Below, piece by piece: positions 43,401-52,127 of a stretch of DNA of 56,751 bases. Every line of letters starts with the position of its first letter. Within the stretch, counting starts at the first letter, position 1. The notes under the pieces are model-generated. The model was not told where the DNA came from and did not search any database. It worked only from the letters and a program-made list of their open reading frames with translations. A program made the translations under genes and the position numbers. Source of the DNA: Planctomycetota bacterium. GTDB lineage: Bacteria > Planctomycetota > Planctomycetia > Pirellulales > Pirellulaceae. The stretch is from assembly GCA_963204915.1 (NCBI GenBank), contig CAUJHS010000046.1, forward strand, positions 1 to 56,751. The letters run 5' to 3'.

Positions 43401-44007
43401 CGAGGGGATGGAAAGCGGCGCCATTATGCCGACGGTCCTTCCCGCCGACGTTGCCGACCAGCTCCGAAGGCATCCGGACCCGAGCATCGCCAGTTTGGCC
43501 CGGCAGCACCTGGGGAAAGGCGACGGCCTTGACCAGGCCGATCTCAAGCAACGCATCCAGCAGGTCCGCGCCATCTTGGCCGAGGGATCGGGCAATCCTT
43601 ATGCGGGCGAGGCGATCTTCACCCAGCGCTGCGCCGCCTGCCACAAGTTGTTCCACAAGGGCGGCCAGGTCGGCCCCGACCTGACGCCGTATCAGCGCGG
43701 CAACCTGGAGACGCTCTTGACCAGCGTGATCGATCCCAACGCCGAGATTCGCGAAGGATTCGAGTACGTCAACCTGATCACGGTCGATGGCCGCATTCTG
43801 TCCGGCTTCGTGACCGATCAGGACACGCAGATCATCACCATGCGCGGCAAAGCGGGTGAAGACATTCGCGTGGAGCGCAAAGATGTTGATGAACTGGCGC
43901 CCGTGGGCCGCAGCCTCATGCCCGACAACCTGCTTCAGGGACTAAGCGATCAACAACTACTGGACTTCTTCGCCTATTTGCGAATCTCCCAGCCCATTAG
44001 CCGCTGA
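40438..44007 (+). CDS. PVC-type secreted heme-binding dehydrogenase (CxxCH)
   Basis: A 1,189-residue exported protein of a type almost restricted to Planctomycetes/Verrucomicrobia. A signal peptide (FTVFACAVFASAANSPAAE) precedes a beta-sandwich galactose-binding-like segment (GLVGAHEVYINGTKIG). A PVC membrane-bound dehydrogenase propeller follows: HFSFDARGRLWVAQYRQYP, HTPYLLFYPD, NGLVWGMDGWLYGAQGS, GLELDSVGRLFTGNNGG. HEAT-like helical repeats fill about 600-1040, and a C-terminal cytochrome c domain has RCAACHK near 1065 with methionine candidates downstream (SLMPDNLL). The protein likely works in the periplasm in oxidation of carbohydrates or related compounds, passing electrons to the heme. 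Its position after two Gfo/Idh/MocA genes fits such a pathway. Confidence 0.9.
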   Translation: MNRCTFTVFACAVFASAANSPAAEWTSTPVPGEQNFTGYAWYQTWFKPHATFFSKHERDLFGESVILNIRGLVGAHEVYINGTKIGSGGQFPPKFEDGREGNHRHKIPSGLLVPEQWNEVTIKAYNPDGPGGFLTEAPFVMNYFWECVFEGNWRFRLGEEKPELGGALKAKPEATAFDEFHQSNRVLGEADKLIHGEKLPPEESFAKMKTADDLTVELMLSEPLVAQPTHFSFDARGRLWVAQYRQYPYPARLKMISRDQYYRSHYDKAPPPPPNHDRGRDVVSIHEDTDGDGKYDRHKVFQDGLNMANAALPGRGGVWVMHTPYLLFYPDKNFDDIPDGPPVVHLDGFGLEDTHSVANGLVWGMDGWLYGAQGSTTSCHVRRPGLDPPNSPGVYFQGCMVWRYHPETRRFEIFAEGGGNNFGLELDSVGRLFTGNNGGMTRGWHYMQGGMHLMQGTTPEKFGPPRNPFSFGELPKMESEQEIPRFTHFAALVESTAIPQKYQNSFFSVEPLHNFVIASKRLPKGATFKTTDIGKVLTSDDFAFRPVYIGNAPDGSILVADFYEHYIAHGQHYQSQIDPTTGRIYRLRGKQETLEQSLNLHDMSTDQLIDLLGHANRWHRHTTVRLLGERKDPAAAPKLRRLVQEGQGLQSLNALWALYQAHGLDHETALAALRHGHAPVRYWAVRLICDDVGFAHKRTTVGLVDSLGKLQDGPTQVPQQLFQAVLSQAAVEEDAEVRSQMAGSARRLPIDQALALVSAVLEHDEDLEDPYVPLLCWWVFEVNLDRNRAAVMARFEDPQFRQRPMVVAHILGRLMRALALKGKNQDLQQCARLLELCKEQKQVDQLLQGFELAYAGRRMVGLPDSLARALVESGRSSLELRLRLGDAAATSDAIKLLDNDKAPAAERIAVARTLGEVKAPESLQPLLKVAVSADNAELQRAALTAASAFTDLAIGARLLKEFSTYSEEVRPAFFDVMLSRAEWTRQLVEGMESGAIMPTVLPADVADQLRRHPDPSIASLARQHLGKGDGLDQADLKQRIQQVRAILAEGSGNPYAGEAIFTQRCAACHKLFHKGGQVGPDLTPYQRGNLETLLTSVIDPNAEIREGFEYVNLITVDGRILSGFVTDQDTQIITMRGKAGEDIRVERKDVDELAPVGRSLMPDNLLQGLSDQQLLDFFAYLRISQPISR

Positions 44008-44265
44008 CGCACCACCATGCGTCGGCGGGCCGAACATGCAAAGTCCGCAGCTCATTCGGTGGGATGCGGTCGGCTTCATAAGAGTCTTGTTCAACCGTCT
44101 CAGCCTCCTGTTCGACGACGATTGCTGGACGGATCGCGTTGCAACCAAGCCATGGCGGCACCCAGTGACGGCAACGGTTGAACGTAATCATTGCCGCCGG
44201 TATTTGACCGCGACGCAAACGCAACGCGAATCTAACACTGTCACTGATCTGCCACTGGGGGGCAA

Positions 44266-44484
44266 GAGCGTGAGCTCGCGTTTCAATCCGCTCCTCCGGG
44301 TCGCCGGAGGCCTTTGCTGCAGGCGGCCGACCTACTCGCGGGCAGCATCGCGCATCTGTCCGCGGCACTGCTTCAGGGTCGAGACCTTCATCCTCAGGAG
44401 GTCGAATTGAAAGAGCCGATCTTCCCCGCCCGACTGCTCGACGAGATCGCTCTGCAATGCCGGCGTGCTCGGACCGAATGCTGA
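44266..44484 (+). pseudogene. Fragment resembling the C-terminus of a DUF3800-like protein
   Basis: An open frame without a credible start reads ERELAFQSAPPGRRRPL, then LLQAADLLAGSIAHLSAALL, then ELKEPIFPARLLDEIALQ before a stop. The QAADLLAG stretch resembles the late motif of DUF3800-type (RNase H-like, integrase-associated) proteins. Nothing upstream in this frame looks coding, so I treat it as a decayed gene end. It lies in the debris between the heme protein and the sigma factor gene. Confidence 0.3.
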
Positions 44485-44606
44485 AGCGAATCGGATCGGC
44501 CAGCGGACTCTCCGTTTCGGCGCTTGGCAGATCCTCGTCCAGGAGGTGGTTACTTTAGCGCACTTCGGTTGGACACGCCGACGTGACAATCTAGCGTCGG
44601 TTTTTT

Positions 44607-44903
44607 GTGACCGAGGCGAGTTTGCGTTGGACAGAACCGCAGGAGGTCAAAGCAACCTTGGCGAGTTTCCGTGATGGCGGACTTCGGGGCGTGTGTCACC
44701 ACGAGGCCGCCGAGATTCTCCTGCGGTTGAACCGTGATTTTCCTGAACGTCCCGCGATCATTCGCCGCCTTGTGGTCGTATTCGAACAACTTCGGAATAC
44801 CGGAAAGGCCAGTGCCTTTCTGAAAGCGTTTGGCCGGGATAATCCGAATGACACATGGATATCCGAGAAACGCGAACGATTTGCCGCGTTGGGGTTCAGG
44901 TAG
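44607..44903 (+). CDS. Small hypothetical protein
   Basis: A possible 98-residue protein starting at GTG 44,607, without a good ribosome site. Its composition is protein-like (RDGGLRGVCHHEAAEILLRL, then IIRRLVVVFEQLRNTGKASA, then WISEKRERFAALGFR) and it would be mostly helical. I recognise no family. It could also be the 3' part of a longer decayed gene. Surrounding sequence from 44,008 to 45,221 otherwise has no convincing gene. Confidence 0.4.
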   Translation: MTEASLRWTEPQEVKATLASFRDGGLRGVCHHEAAEILLRLNRDFPERPAIIRRLVVVFEQLRNTGKASAFLKAFGRDNPNDTWISEKRERFAALGFR

Positions 44904-45221
44904 GTGGCACAGAAAGCCGGACAAGCCCGCCTTCGTAGGCCGTCACGACTCCGCCCAACTCCAGCCACGTGTTTTGGATAGCCTGCACACTGGCCGTTCG
45001 TGTCAAAGATCGTCGGATCTAAGAAGAAGAATATGCGAACGCATTGGTTTGGCCGGCTGAATTGGCCACCAGTGTTGTGGCGGACACAGGGGAGATGGCA
45101 AGGTGCCCATCGCGGGTTGATATGGTTGTCGTCGACTGATTAACTTCAAGTGGTGACGAAAAGTTGCGAGGAGAGCGACAAAACTCGCAACATCGGGGAT
45201 TCTTTCCGTAAAGGAAATGTC

Positions 45222-45968
45222 ATGCAGCCTCCAGATGATCGCTCCATTCCTCCGCCCTCCAACAAAGCGTCATTTCACACGACGCGTTGGTCGGTCGTAT
45301 CGTCGGCCAGAGACAAGAATTCCCAAGAAGCGGCCCAGTCGCTGGAGGCCCTCTGTCGTCAGTATTGGCCACCGTTGTATGCCTTCCTTCGACATCGAGG
45401 GCATCGCGAGCATGATGCTCAAGATCTCACGCAGGCCTTCTTCGCCAAATTGTTGGAAAAGGACTGGTTGGCGGCGGCTGACCCGACGCGGGGACGTTTC
45501 CGTTCGTTTTTGCTCGTCGCTTTGAAGCGTTTCCTGGGGCATGCGCGAGACCATTCGCAAGCCCAGAAGCGAGGCGGGGGAGCAGTGACGATTCCCATCG
45601 ACGACCGCATGGAGTGCTTGATGGCCGACCCGAAGGGCCAATCCCCCGAGTCGCTCTTCAATCGGCAGTGGGCCATGACCGTGCTCCAGGCCGTCATGGC
45701 TCGATTGCGGCAGGAGTACTGCGATGCGAGCCGTGAGGACGACTTTGAGCATCTGAAGGAGTGCTTAACCGCCGAACGCGGAACGATCGACTATGAAAGT
45801 CTCGGCCGACTGTTGGGCGTTCGTCCTGTTTCAGCCCGCAGCAGCGTCCACAGAATGCGAGTCCGGTTTCGCGAACTCTTTCGCGACGAAGTCGCGGGCA
45901 CGGTCTCCAACCCGTCGGAAGTCGAAGATGAAGTCCGGGAACTTTTGAGCGCGTTGAGCACGACCTAG
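45222..45968 (+). CDS. ECF-like RNA polymerase sigma factor (planctomycete type)
   Basis: A 248-residue sigma-70-family regulator. FHTTRWSVVSSARD opens region 2, LCRQYWPPLYAFLRHRGH and DAQDLTQAFFAKLLEKDWL complete it with the usual DLTQ-F core, and the C-terminal region 4 includes IDYESLGRLLGVRPVSARS and VHRMRVRFRELFRDEV. The HTTRWS opening is typical of planctomycete ECF-like factors encoded beside protein kinases, as here. ATG 45,222 is preferred over the upstream start because of AAAGGA seven bases before it. The large kinase gene begins 111 bases downstream with a very similar leader, so the kinase may control this factor. That link is inferred from the family and the arrangement. Confidence 0.9.
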   Translation: MQPPDDRSIPPPSNKASFHTTRWSVVSSARDKNSQEAAQSLEALCRQYWPPLYAFLRHRGHREHDAQDLTQAFFAKLLEKDWLAAADPTRGRFRSFLLVALKRFLGHARDHSQAQKRGGGAVTIPIDDRMECLMADPKGQSPESLFNRQWAMTVLQAVMARLRQEYCDASREDDFEHLKECLTAERGTIDYESLGRLLGVRPVSARSSVHRMRVRFRELFRDEVAGTVSNPSEVEDEVRELLSALSTT

Positions 45969-46079
45969 ATGCTGCCTGGCGCCTCCCTGTTTGTGGCAAA
46001 TCAAATGGATTAAGTGGAATCAAAGGGAAAAATCGAAGTTCTTCCGCCACAACGAAGGCGATTTCCGTAAGGAAGTAGC

Positions 46080-49000
46080 ATGGAGAATCCTGCAACCACC
46101 ACCTGTCCCCGCTGCGGCGCCTCGCTCGAAGGCGCGCAAGTGGAAGGGCTCTGCGCTCGCTGCCTCGGCGTGCTGAATTTCGCTCCGGACACTGTGCTTC
46201 CAGGGGATGCCGCCGGCGGATTTACGGACTTTTCGCGAGAAGATTTGGAAGAGAGCTTTCCTCAGCTTGAGATTCTGGAATTACTGGGCCGCGGAGGGAT
46301 GGGGATCGTCTACAAGGCGCGGCAAAAGCAACTGGGGCGAGTCGTCGCCCTGAAGTTGCTTCCTCTGGAGCGAGTCGCCGAGCCGCAATTTGCGGAACGA
46401 TTCCGCCGCGAGGCTCAGGCGCTGGCTTCGCTCAATCATCCCAATATTGTCGCGATCCATGATTTCGGCCAGACGAATGGCCTGTTTTACCTGTTGATGG
46501 AGTTCGTGGACGGGGTCAACCTACGGCAGGCCATGAATGCCGGGCGGTTTACTCCCGCTCAAGCCTTGGCCATCGTTCCGCCGGTTTGTGACGCGCTGCA
46601 GTTTGCGCATGAACATGGAATCGTGCATCGGGATATCAAACCCGAAAATTTACTGCTGGATAAGCGTGGGCAGATCAAGATCGCCGACTTCGGAATTGCC
46701 AGGATGTTGGGACAGGAGGCGGTGAATGCGGACGTTGCGGAATCTCAGCCGGCGGGAACTCCTCAGTACATGGCTCCCGAACAACAGCAAGCGGGAGAGA
46801 CCGATCATCGGACGGACATCTACAGCCTCGGAGCCGTGCTGTACGAGATGCTGACGGGTGAGTTACCCGAATCTCGATTGCAACCTCCTTCGCAGCGAAT
46901 TCAGATCGATGTCCGTATCGATCAAATTGTGCTGCGCGCGCTGGAGAAAACTCCCGAAATGCGTTTTGCCACGGCGGCGGAATTTCGAACAAGCGTCGAG
47001 ACGATTACGCGAGAGAAGGGGCCTCGCCACACTTTGGACAAAAGCCCCCCCAACATTTCACGTCTCGCCTTAGGGGGAGCGATGTGGGCGGCAATTTGCC
47101 TGATCAGCCTTCCGTTTGTCGAACTCGCGTGGGCCGGAGGTTTTGGGAGTACCGTGCTGGGCTGGATGGCGGTGTCGGACATTCAACGATCAAAAGGCCG
47201 GCTTCAGGGATTGTGGCTCGCCGCGTTTGATGGGTTGTTTTTTCCGTTGCTGACGGTCAACGCCCTGATGGTCGCTGCGTATGCCAAGTTCATTTCGCCC
47301 ATTCGAAATCAACCTTACCCGGCGATGATCAGTCCTGGTTGGCCCTTCATCATCATCGGGCTCGGTTTATTGACGCTGCTGTCCATCGTCCTTCTCGATT
47401 TCTTCGTTGTGCGTGTCGTGTGGCGACGTCTCAATAGGTCCAGTTCGGCTGGCGCCTCGTCCGCACATTCTTTGAGTTGGCGAATGGCGATGGGAAGCTT
47501 TCTGGCGCTGGCCGGCGTTGCGGTGCTGCTCGGAGCCTCGGTCATCAATGAAATCATCGACGACTTTGCGATGACGAAAACCGCACGCGACTACCGGCAA
47601 GAACACCAACGCGCCTCAGAGCGGTGGTCCGAGGTCACGACTGCCGCGGCGGAAGCCGCCATAAAGCTGGACGTTGCCAGGAAAACGCAGAATGCCGCCG
47701 AGATCTCGCGGCTGACGCGCGAGTCAGAGTCCCTTCGCCAAAGCGCGGCGCAAGCGGAGTCTGCCGTGAATCAGGTGGTCTTGCGAAAGGCGGCGAGCGA
47801 ACGAGAACGACTGTGGCTCTTTTATTGGATCGGAGGCGGTTTGATCGTGGGAGGCCTATTCGGGTGCTTTCGCGATGCGACACGAAACAACTTGAGCGAG
47901 ACCGATCACGATGGGCATACGCCGAAGATCGGCACGGCCACGCTCATGTCGCGAGAAGAACTCGCCAGCGTATGGAATCAATGCTTCTGTTACCGCACAC
48001 GGGGACCGCTGATGTTAGACGGCAAAACGCTGACGCATTCCTTCGCCGGAGGGACAACTTCAATTCCCTTAGAGGCGATCCGCGATGTGAGCATCGGGCA
48101 GCTGCCCCGTCTGATGAACCTTGGGGGGCTGAACGTTCTGAGCATCCGTTATGAAGACGAAGGGGAGACTCGACAGGTGCTTGTCTCTCCGATCGAGGGC
48201 CGGTTTCAACTTTCCCAACAATCCGTGGCGGAGTGGTTTGCTGCGATCCGCCAAGCGATCGTTACCGCCACGGGGCGAAAGCCATCCACGACGCCACCCG
48301 AACAACTGGGAATTCCACAGAGTTCTCGGCTGATCTTTGCCGTCCTTTTTATCGTTCCGACGCTCTGTCTGCTGGCCCTTTACGTGAAATACGCCAATGA
48401 AGCCCGACAAGAAGCGACGCCGTCGGTTTCCACGGCAGAGAGCCGCGGATTCCCGGTCAGCGCCACGATCCGACGTAATCAACACTCGGTCTTGGTCGTG
48501 CATGACGAATCCGAAGCGACGTTGGACTATGTCTTCTATTTCCCCGGGGACATTCTGACATCCTCCTCGGGCACGAGGAACCTGGCTGACCAGACCTGGG
48601 TAGACGAAGGAGTCGTGAAACTGAGAAGCGGACGCAAGTTCGCCTACTCGCGGAAGGCAGGCTCTCCGGACGAACTCCAGATCAACGGAGAGAACTTTGA
48701 TCTGCGCTCTGGCCGAGTGTTCGTGCTTCACGTTGACGGCAACTCGGAACAGATCCCGGCGTTTCCCTCGCTCGATACGGCTCGTGATCCCGAAGCGGTG
48801 GGACGGCTCGTTGCTGCAGAACATGATCGCAAGAGGAATGGCTTAGTCGCCTACACCATCTCTCACGTTATGGCGCCTGAGGGAAGTCATGATCTCATCG
48901 TGCATCTGCGGCGGGAGTGGGAGAAAATGCCTCGTGTGGGGATTGAGACGAGCCTGCACATCGTCGCCGGAACGTCACCCGACCCAGCCAAGCGAATGCC

Positions 49001-51062
49001 CAAGAACGGTGTGTGGACCGCACGGAAGACGGCGATCGTCAAAGGTGACGAAGAGATTGACCTTGTGCTGACACTGCCAGACGAAATTCCTGACGCAAGG
49101 CTTATGGAGGCCGCAGCAAACATCCGGCAGCGTTATCAAGTTGCGCGTTTGTCAATGATCCTAAGCGAGACAGAGCCGCTTCGATTGGCCGAGCTCACGC
49201 ATCCGGATGGCTGGGTGTGCCACCTCTATGTCCGAGCGGTGAAGCTGGACGAATTCAACCGTCCCATCGAAGCGACGACGGCGCTTTCCGAGTCCGACGC
49301 CAAGGATGATCCCGCGACGCCCGCCGACCCTGTCGATCCGACATCCGACCTAGCAATGAAGTCCTACGATTTTGGGTTTGCGTTTACCGGCTCCGGCAAG
49401 GAGTCGCGACTTCATGACGACGTCCGTTTGGCGATTGAGCAATTCGTCCAGAAAACCGACGCCGAAACAGGCCGGACTCCCGACGTTCGCATGGATCCGG
49501 ACACCCGCATCTTGACCCTCACGGGGCCTCCGGAGCAACAACGAGTGATTGCGCAAATCGTCGCGGACCTCAAGAAGCCAGCGGCAAACGAGACCTTGCC
49601 ATTCACCGCCTGGGGCGAGGAAGACAAAGGATTGCAAATGGGGTTGGGCTTCCGCCCTGGCGAGCATCGCGTCTATCACCCCGGCGAGACAGTCACTCTC
49701 GTTGTTCGGCTCAAGAACGTCGACGAAGACAAGGCGAAGTATTCCTACCGTCCGGATCTCTTTTACAAGAATCCGCCTAGCGTGACGGATGGTGACGGAA
49801 TGCCGGTCGCCTTCGAAGGTTTGCCGGTCCGAGTCAAAGGCAAAGGTTTCAAACGATGGGTAGACGTTGAACTCACTCGGGGGGTCGTGGATCTGTGGGA
49901 ATTGAAGCTCGCATTGAGACCTGCTGCTGAAGCCGGTACGCAGCGGCCGGCATGGACGCTCTTCGGAACTGGCAAATTCCAACTTAACTACCCTAAAACG
50001 GGGAGCCTGGAGCTGGAGGTCAAGGAACCGGAGATCAACACGGCGTTTACCGCTTGGGGCGCTGAGCTTGGTGGTCTCCAGGCCGGTATCGGCTTTCGAG
50101 CGGATGAGAAGCGGCGAGTCTTTCATCCCGGTGAAAAGGTTCACCTCGTTGTTCGAGTACGCAATGTTGATAAGCAGCCAATTCTGTTTCGGCATCTCAG
50201 CCACTATTTTCTTCAGACTCCGCCCGTCGTTAAGGATCGCCGGGAACAGCCGGTTGCTCTCAAGGGCGACGCCCTATTTTCTGGAGGAAAACCGAAATTG
50301 GTCGCTCATGAAGTAGCGCCGGACCGCGAAATGGAAGTGGCGGAGCTAACGATCGAACTTCAGCCCGATTCGGCGAAGGAATCCGACAAGACGTGGGTTC
50401 TGCGAGGCGTTGGCAAGTACATCGTTCGGTATGAGGAAATTGAAGCTGTCATTGGACCGGGAAACGGTAACCCCAATTTGCTTTTGGGATACATGCTCGA
50501 CACCGGCATGCTGGAGTTCGACGTTCAAGAAGCCATGGACGCGCGGCCCACCGACGGTCAACCTGCCGACGCGGACGATCCTGAACCCACGTTTCTGCAG
50601 CGGCCAGAGGACGCCAGGGTGAACATGGCATCGTCACCCAAGTTCGATGCACGAGTGTTTGTCTTCGGCGCCGAGCCGCTCTCCAGCACGATCATCGACC
50701 ACCATCTCAGCTCTCAAGCAATCAGGCTGAATGCGGGCGCACAAGCCGGTGTTCGATTCGGTCATGCTTTTCAGATTCAGTCGGCCGATTCCAAGGAACC
50801 TGTCGGCCTTGCGAAAGTCGTGGAGCTCGAACCGACCCGCTGCGTTGCCAAGGTGGTGTCGATTGCCCCGAACTACGCCGCGAAATCCCTAAAAGGGATG
50901 GCCGCCGTCTGTACGGCGCCGCCGTCGGAAGAGGGGCGAACCGAGATCAAGAAGCCGTTTCCCAAGGACGTTTGGCAGACAGAGTCTTTGGAGAACAAGC
51001 TCATTCGAGAGCTTCTGCAGGCTCACGAAAAGGACACTCGAATTCTGATCATTCATCAGTAG
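46080..51062 (+). CDS. Giant membrane serine/threonine protein kinase with duplicated C-terminal domain
   Basis: A 1,660-residue Hanks-type kinase. A zinc-ribbon-like CPRC...CARC knuckle (9-28) precedes the kinase domain: LLGRGGMGIVYKA, invariant lysine K92, HRDIKPENLLLD near 183, DFGIAR near 203 and APEQQQAGE. Several hydrophobic segments follow between about 330 and 610, with another near 750 (LIFAVLFIVPTLCLLALYV). The extracytoplasmic C-terminal half has a short secretin/NolW-like stretch around 1110-1165. It then has two copies of one domain, opening TAWGEEDKGLQMGLGFRPG near 1175 and TAWGAELGGLQAGIGFRAD near 1321, each continuing with HPGE...LVVR. The repeats are probably sensory or binding modules. 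It is encoded next to the ECF-like sigma factor, a common planctomycete signalling pair. Confidence 0.88.
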   Translation: MENPATTTCPRCGASLEGAQVEGLCARCLGVLNFAPDTVLPGDAAGGFTDFSREDLEESFPQLEILELLGRGGMGIVYKARQKQLGRVVALKLLPLERVAEPQFAERFRREAQALASLNHPNIVAIHDFGQTNGLFYLLMEFVDGVNLRQAMNAGRFTPAQALAIVPPVCDALQFAHEHGIVHRDIKPENLLLDKRGQIKIADFGIARMLGQEAVNADVAESQPAGTPQYMAPEQQQAGETDHRTDIYSLGAVLYEMLTGELPESRLQPPSQRIQIDVRIDQIVLRALEKTPEMRFATAAEFRTSVETITREKGPRHTLDKSPPNISRLALGGAMWAAICLISLPFVELAWAGGFGSTVLGWMAVSDIQRSKGRLQGLWLAAFDGLFFPLLTVNALMVAAYAKFISPIRNQPYPAMISPGWPFIIIGLGLLTLLSIVLLDFFVVRVVWRRLNRSSSAGASSAHSLSWRMAMGSFLALAGVAVLLGASVINEIIDDFAMTKTARDYRQEHQRASERWSEVTTAAAEAAIKLDVARKTQNAAEISRLTRESESLRQSAAQAESAVNQVVLRKAASERERLWLFYWIGGGLIVGGLFGCFRDATRNNLSETDHDGHTPKIGTATLMSREELASVWNQCFCYRTRGPLMLDGKTLTHSFAGGTTSIPLEAIRDVSIGQLPRLMNLGGLNVLSIRYEDEGETRQVLVSPIEGRFQLSQQSVAEWFAAIRQAIVTATGRKPSTTPPEQLGIPQSSRLIFAVLFIVPTLCLLALYVKYANEARQEATPSVSTAESRGFPVSATIRRNQHSVLVVHDESEATLDYVFYFPGDILTSSSGTRNLADQTWVDEGVVKLRSGRKFAYSRKAGSPDELQINGENFDLRSGRVFVLHVDGNSEQIPAFPSLDTARDPEAVGRLVAAEHDRKRNGLVAYTISHVMAPEGSHDLIVHLRREWEKMPRVGIETSLHIVAGTSPDPAKRMPKNGVWTARKTAIVKGDEEIDLVLTLPDEIPDARLMEAAANIRQRYQVARLSMILSETEPLRLAELTHPDGWVCHLYVRAVKLDEFNRPIEATTALSESDAKDDPATPADPVDPTSDLAMKSYDFGFAFTGSGKESRLHDDVRLAIEQFVQKTDAETGRTPDVRMDPDTRILTLTGPPEQQRVIAQIVADLKKPAANETLPFTAWGEEDKGLQMGLGFRPGEHRVYHPGETVTLVVRLKNVDEDKAKYSYRPDLFYKNPPSVTDGDGMPVAFEGLPVRVKGKGFKRWVDVELTRGVVDLWELKLALRPAAEAGTQRPAWTLFGTGKFQLNYPKTGSLELEVKEPEINTAFTAWGAELGGLQAGIGFRADEKRRVFHPGEKVHLVVRVRNVDKQPILFRHLSHYFLQTPPVVKDRREQPVALKGDALFSGGKPKLVAHEVAPDREMEVAELTIELQPDSAKESDKTWVLRGVGKYIVRYEEIEAVIGPGNGNPNLLLGYMLDTGMLEFDVQEAMDARPTDGQPADADDPEPTFLQRPEDARVNMASSPKFDARVFVFGAEPLSSTIIDHHLSSQAIRLNAGAQAGVRFGHAFQIQSADSKEPVGLAKVVELEPTRCVAKVVSIAPNYAAKSLKGMAAVCTAPPSEEGRTEIKKPFPKDVWQTESLENKLIRELLQAHEKDTRILIIHQ

Positions 51063-51136
51063 AGAGCGGAAGCTCGGCACGTCCGGATGACCAATGAGAA
51101 CCGGCGACGGCTTCATGTTTCAAGAGAAAGAACACG

Positions 51137-51517
51137 ATGGGCACAATGAGTCGCCGCGCGGCGGTCGGAACAACGGCGCTGGGAGCAATGAACCTTGGCA
51201 TTATGGCCGCCGGCGCCGAGCCGACTGAGGTCCAGCAGTGGACACTGGAGGGGGAACTCAAGGTTCACCCCAAGTTCCTCTACCACTACTACCTGACGCT
51301 GCTAGACGGTCAGAGGTGTGCACTCTTCGGCAGCGAACACGAGCGTGAACCCGGCCCATTGACTCGAATCCAACTTCCGGCGCGCGTCCGTGTCCGGGGC
51401 GTTTTGGGAACGGCTCAGCACGTCGGCGGAAGCAAGGACGCCCCCTCTCCCTTTCCCACAGGGTGGATCGTGTTCATGGATGTCAGCGAAGTCGAGTTGC
51501 TCATCGAGAAACCGTGA
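51137..51517 (+). CDS. Small exported hypothetical protein
   Basis: A 126-residue protein beginning with a twin-arginine-like signal (SRRAAVGTTALGAMNLGIMAA), followed by an all-beta body: VQQWTLEGELKVHPKF, then RCALFGSEHEREPGPLTRI, then PARVRVRGVLGTAQHVGG. The pattern suggests a small beta-barrel, but I do not recognise a named family. It follows the kinase gene by 74 bases and may be cotranscribed with it. Confidence 0.55.
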   Translation: MGTMSRRAAVGTTALGAMNLGIMAAGAEPTEVQQWTLEGELKVHPKFLYHYYLTLLDGQRCALFGSEHEREPGPLTRIQLPARVRVRGVLGTAQHVGGSKDAPSPFPTGWIVFMDVSEVELLIEKP

Positions 51518-51604
51518 GACGGGGAATGAACAAGTCTCCGCTCAGCGAAAGGAGCGGCAAGAAATTGCAGGTTGCCAGGTCGTCACACTCAACGAAGGCC
51601 ACGT

Positions 51605-51979
51605 ATGTCTCGCCGTTTGTCAGTCGAATGCACCATCCCTGTCTTGCCTGTTTCTGATTTGGCGGCCAGCGTGAAATTCTACACCGACGCCCTGGGATTC
51701 TCGCTCGATTGGGGCGACGTCCTGAATGACTCGGTCTGCTCGGTGTCGAGGGATGGGCATCCGATCATGTTGATGAAGCGTCCGACGCCGTTGCCGCACA
51801 CGTGCGTTTGGATTGGTCTCGAGGATGACTCGCTGTTTGAGCAATTTCGTGCGGAGGGAGTCAAGATCGTGCAGGAGCCGCAGAACCGCCCCTGGGCATA
51901 CGAGATGAAGATCGCCGACATCGACGGAAACGTGTTGTGGCTAGGGACAGAGCCGAGAGCCAACGAGCCATGGACGTGA
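51605..51979 (+). CDS. VOC superfamily (glyoxalase/bleomycin-resistance-like) protein
   Basis: A 124-residue protein with the bleomycin-resistance-type VOC pattern: [60 protein letters not shown] and the closing [20 protein letters not shown]. Such proteins bind small molecules or metals, and several sequester antibiotics, but the family is very broad. ATG 51,605 is preferred over the earlier in-frame start because it gives the usual N-terminus. Its position beside kinase and WD40 genes gives no functional clue. Confidence 0.75.
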   Translation: MSRRLSVECTIPVLPVSDLAASVKFYTDALGFSLDWGDVLNDSVCSVSRDGHPIMLMKRPTPLPHTCVWIGLEDDSLFEQFRAEGVKIVQEPQNRPWAYEMKIADIDGNVLWLGTEPRANEPWT

Positions 51980-52127
51980 CTTAGCGAACAAAGGAATTGC
52001 CGTCTCTGTTTCACGAGGGGGGCGACGTTCATGGACGTCTACGACGCCGCGAGGCGCGAAGACGATCCGCGAGGCCGTCGAGCCCGGTCTTCATTGCACT
52101 AGGCCTGTTTCATTCAAGGAGAGTCTC

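Noticed and set aside
42052-43656. A 534-residue minus-strand frame inside the PVC heme protein
   Set aside because: It is antisense to the helical repeat part of a well-supported gene and has no motifs of its own.
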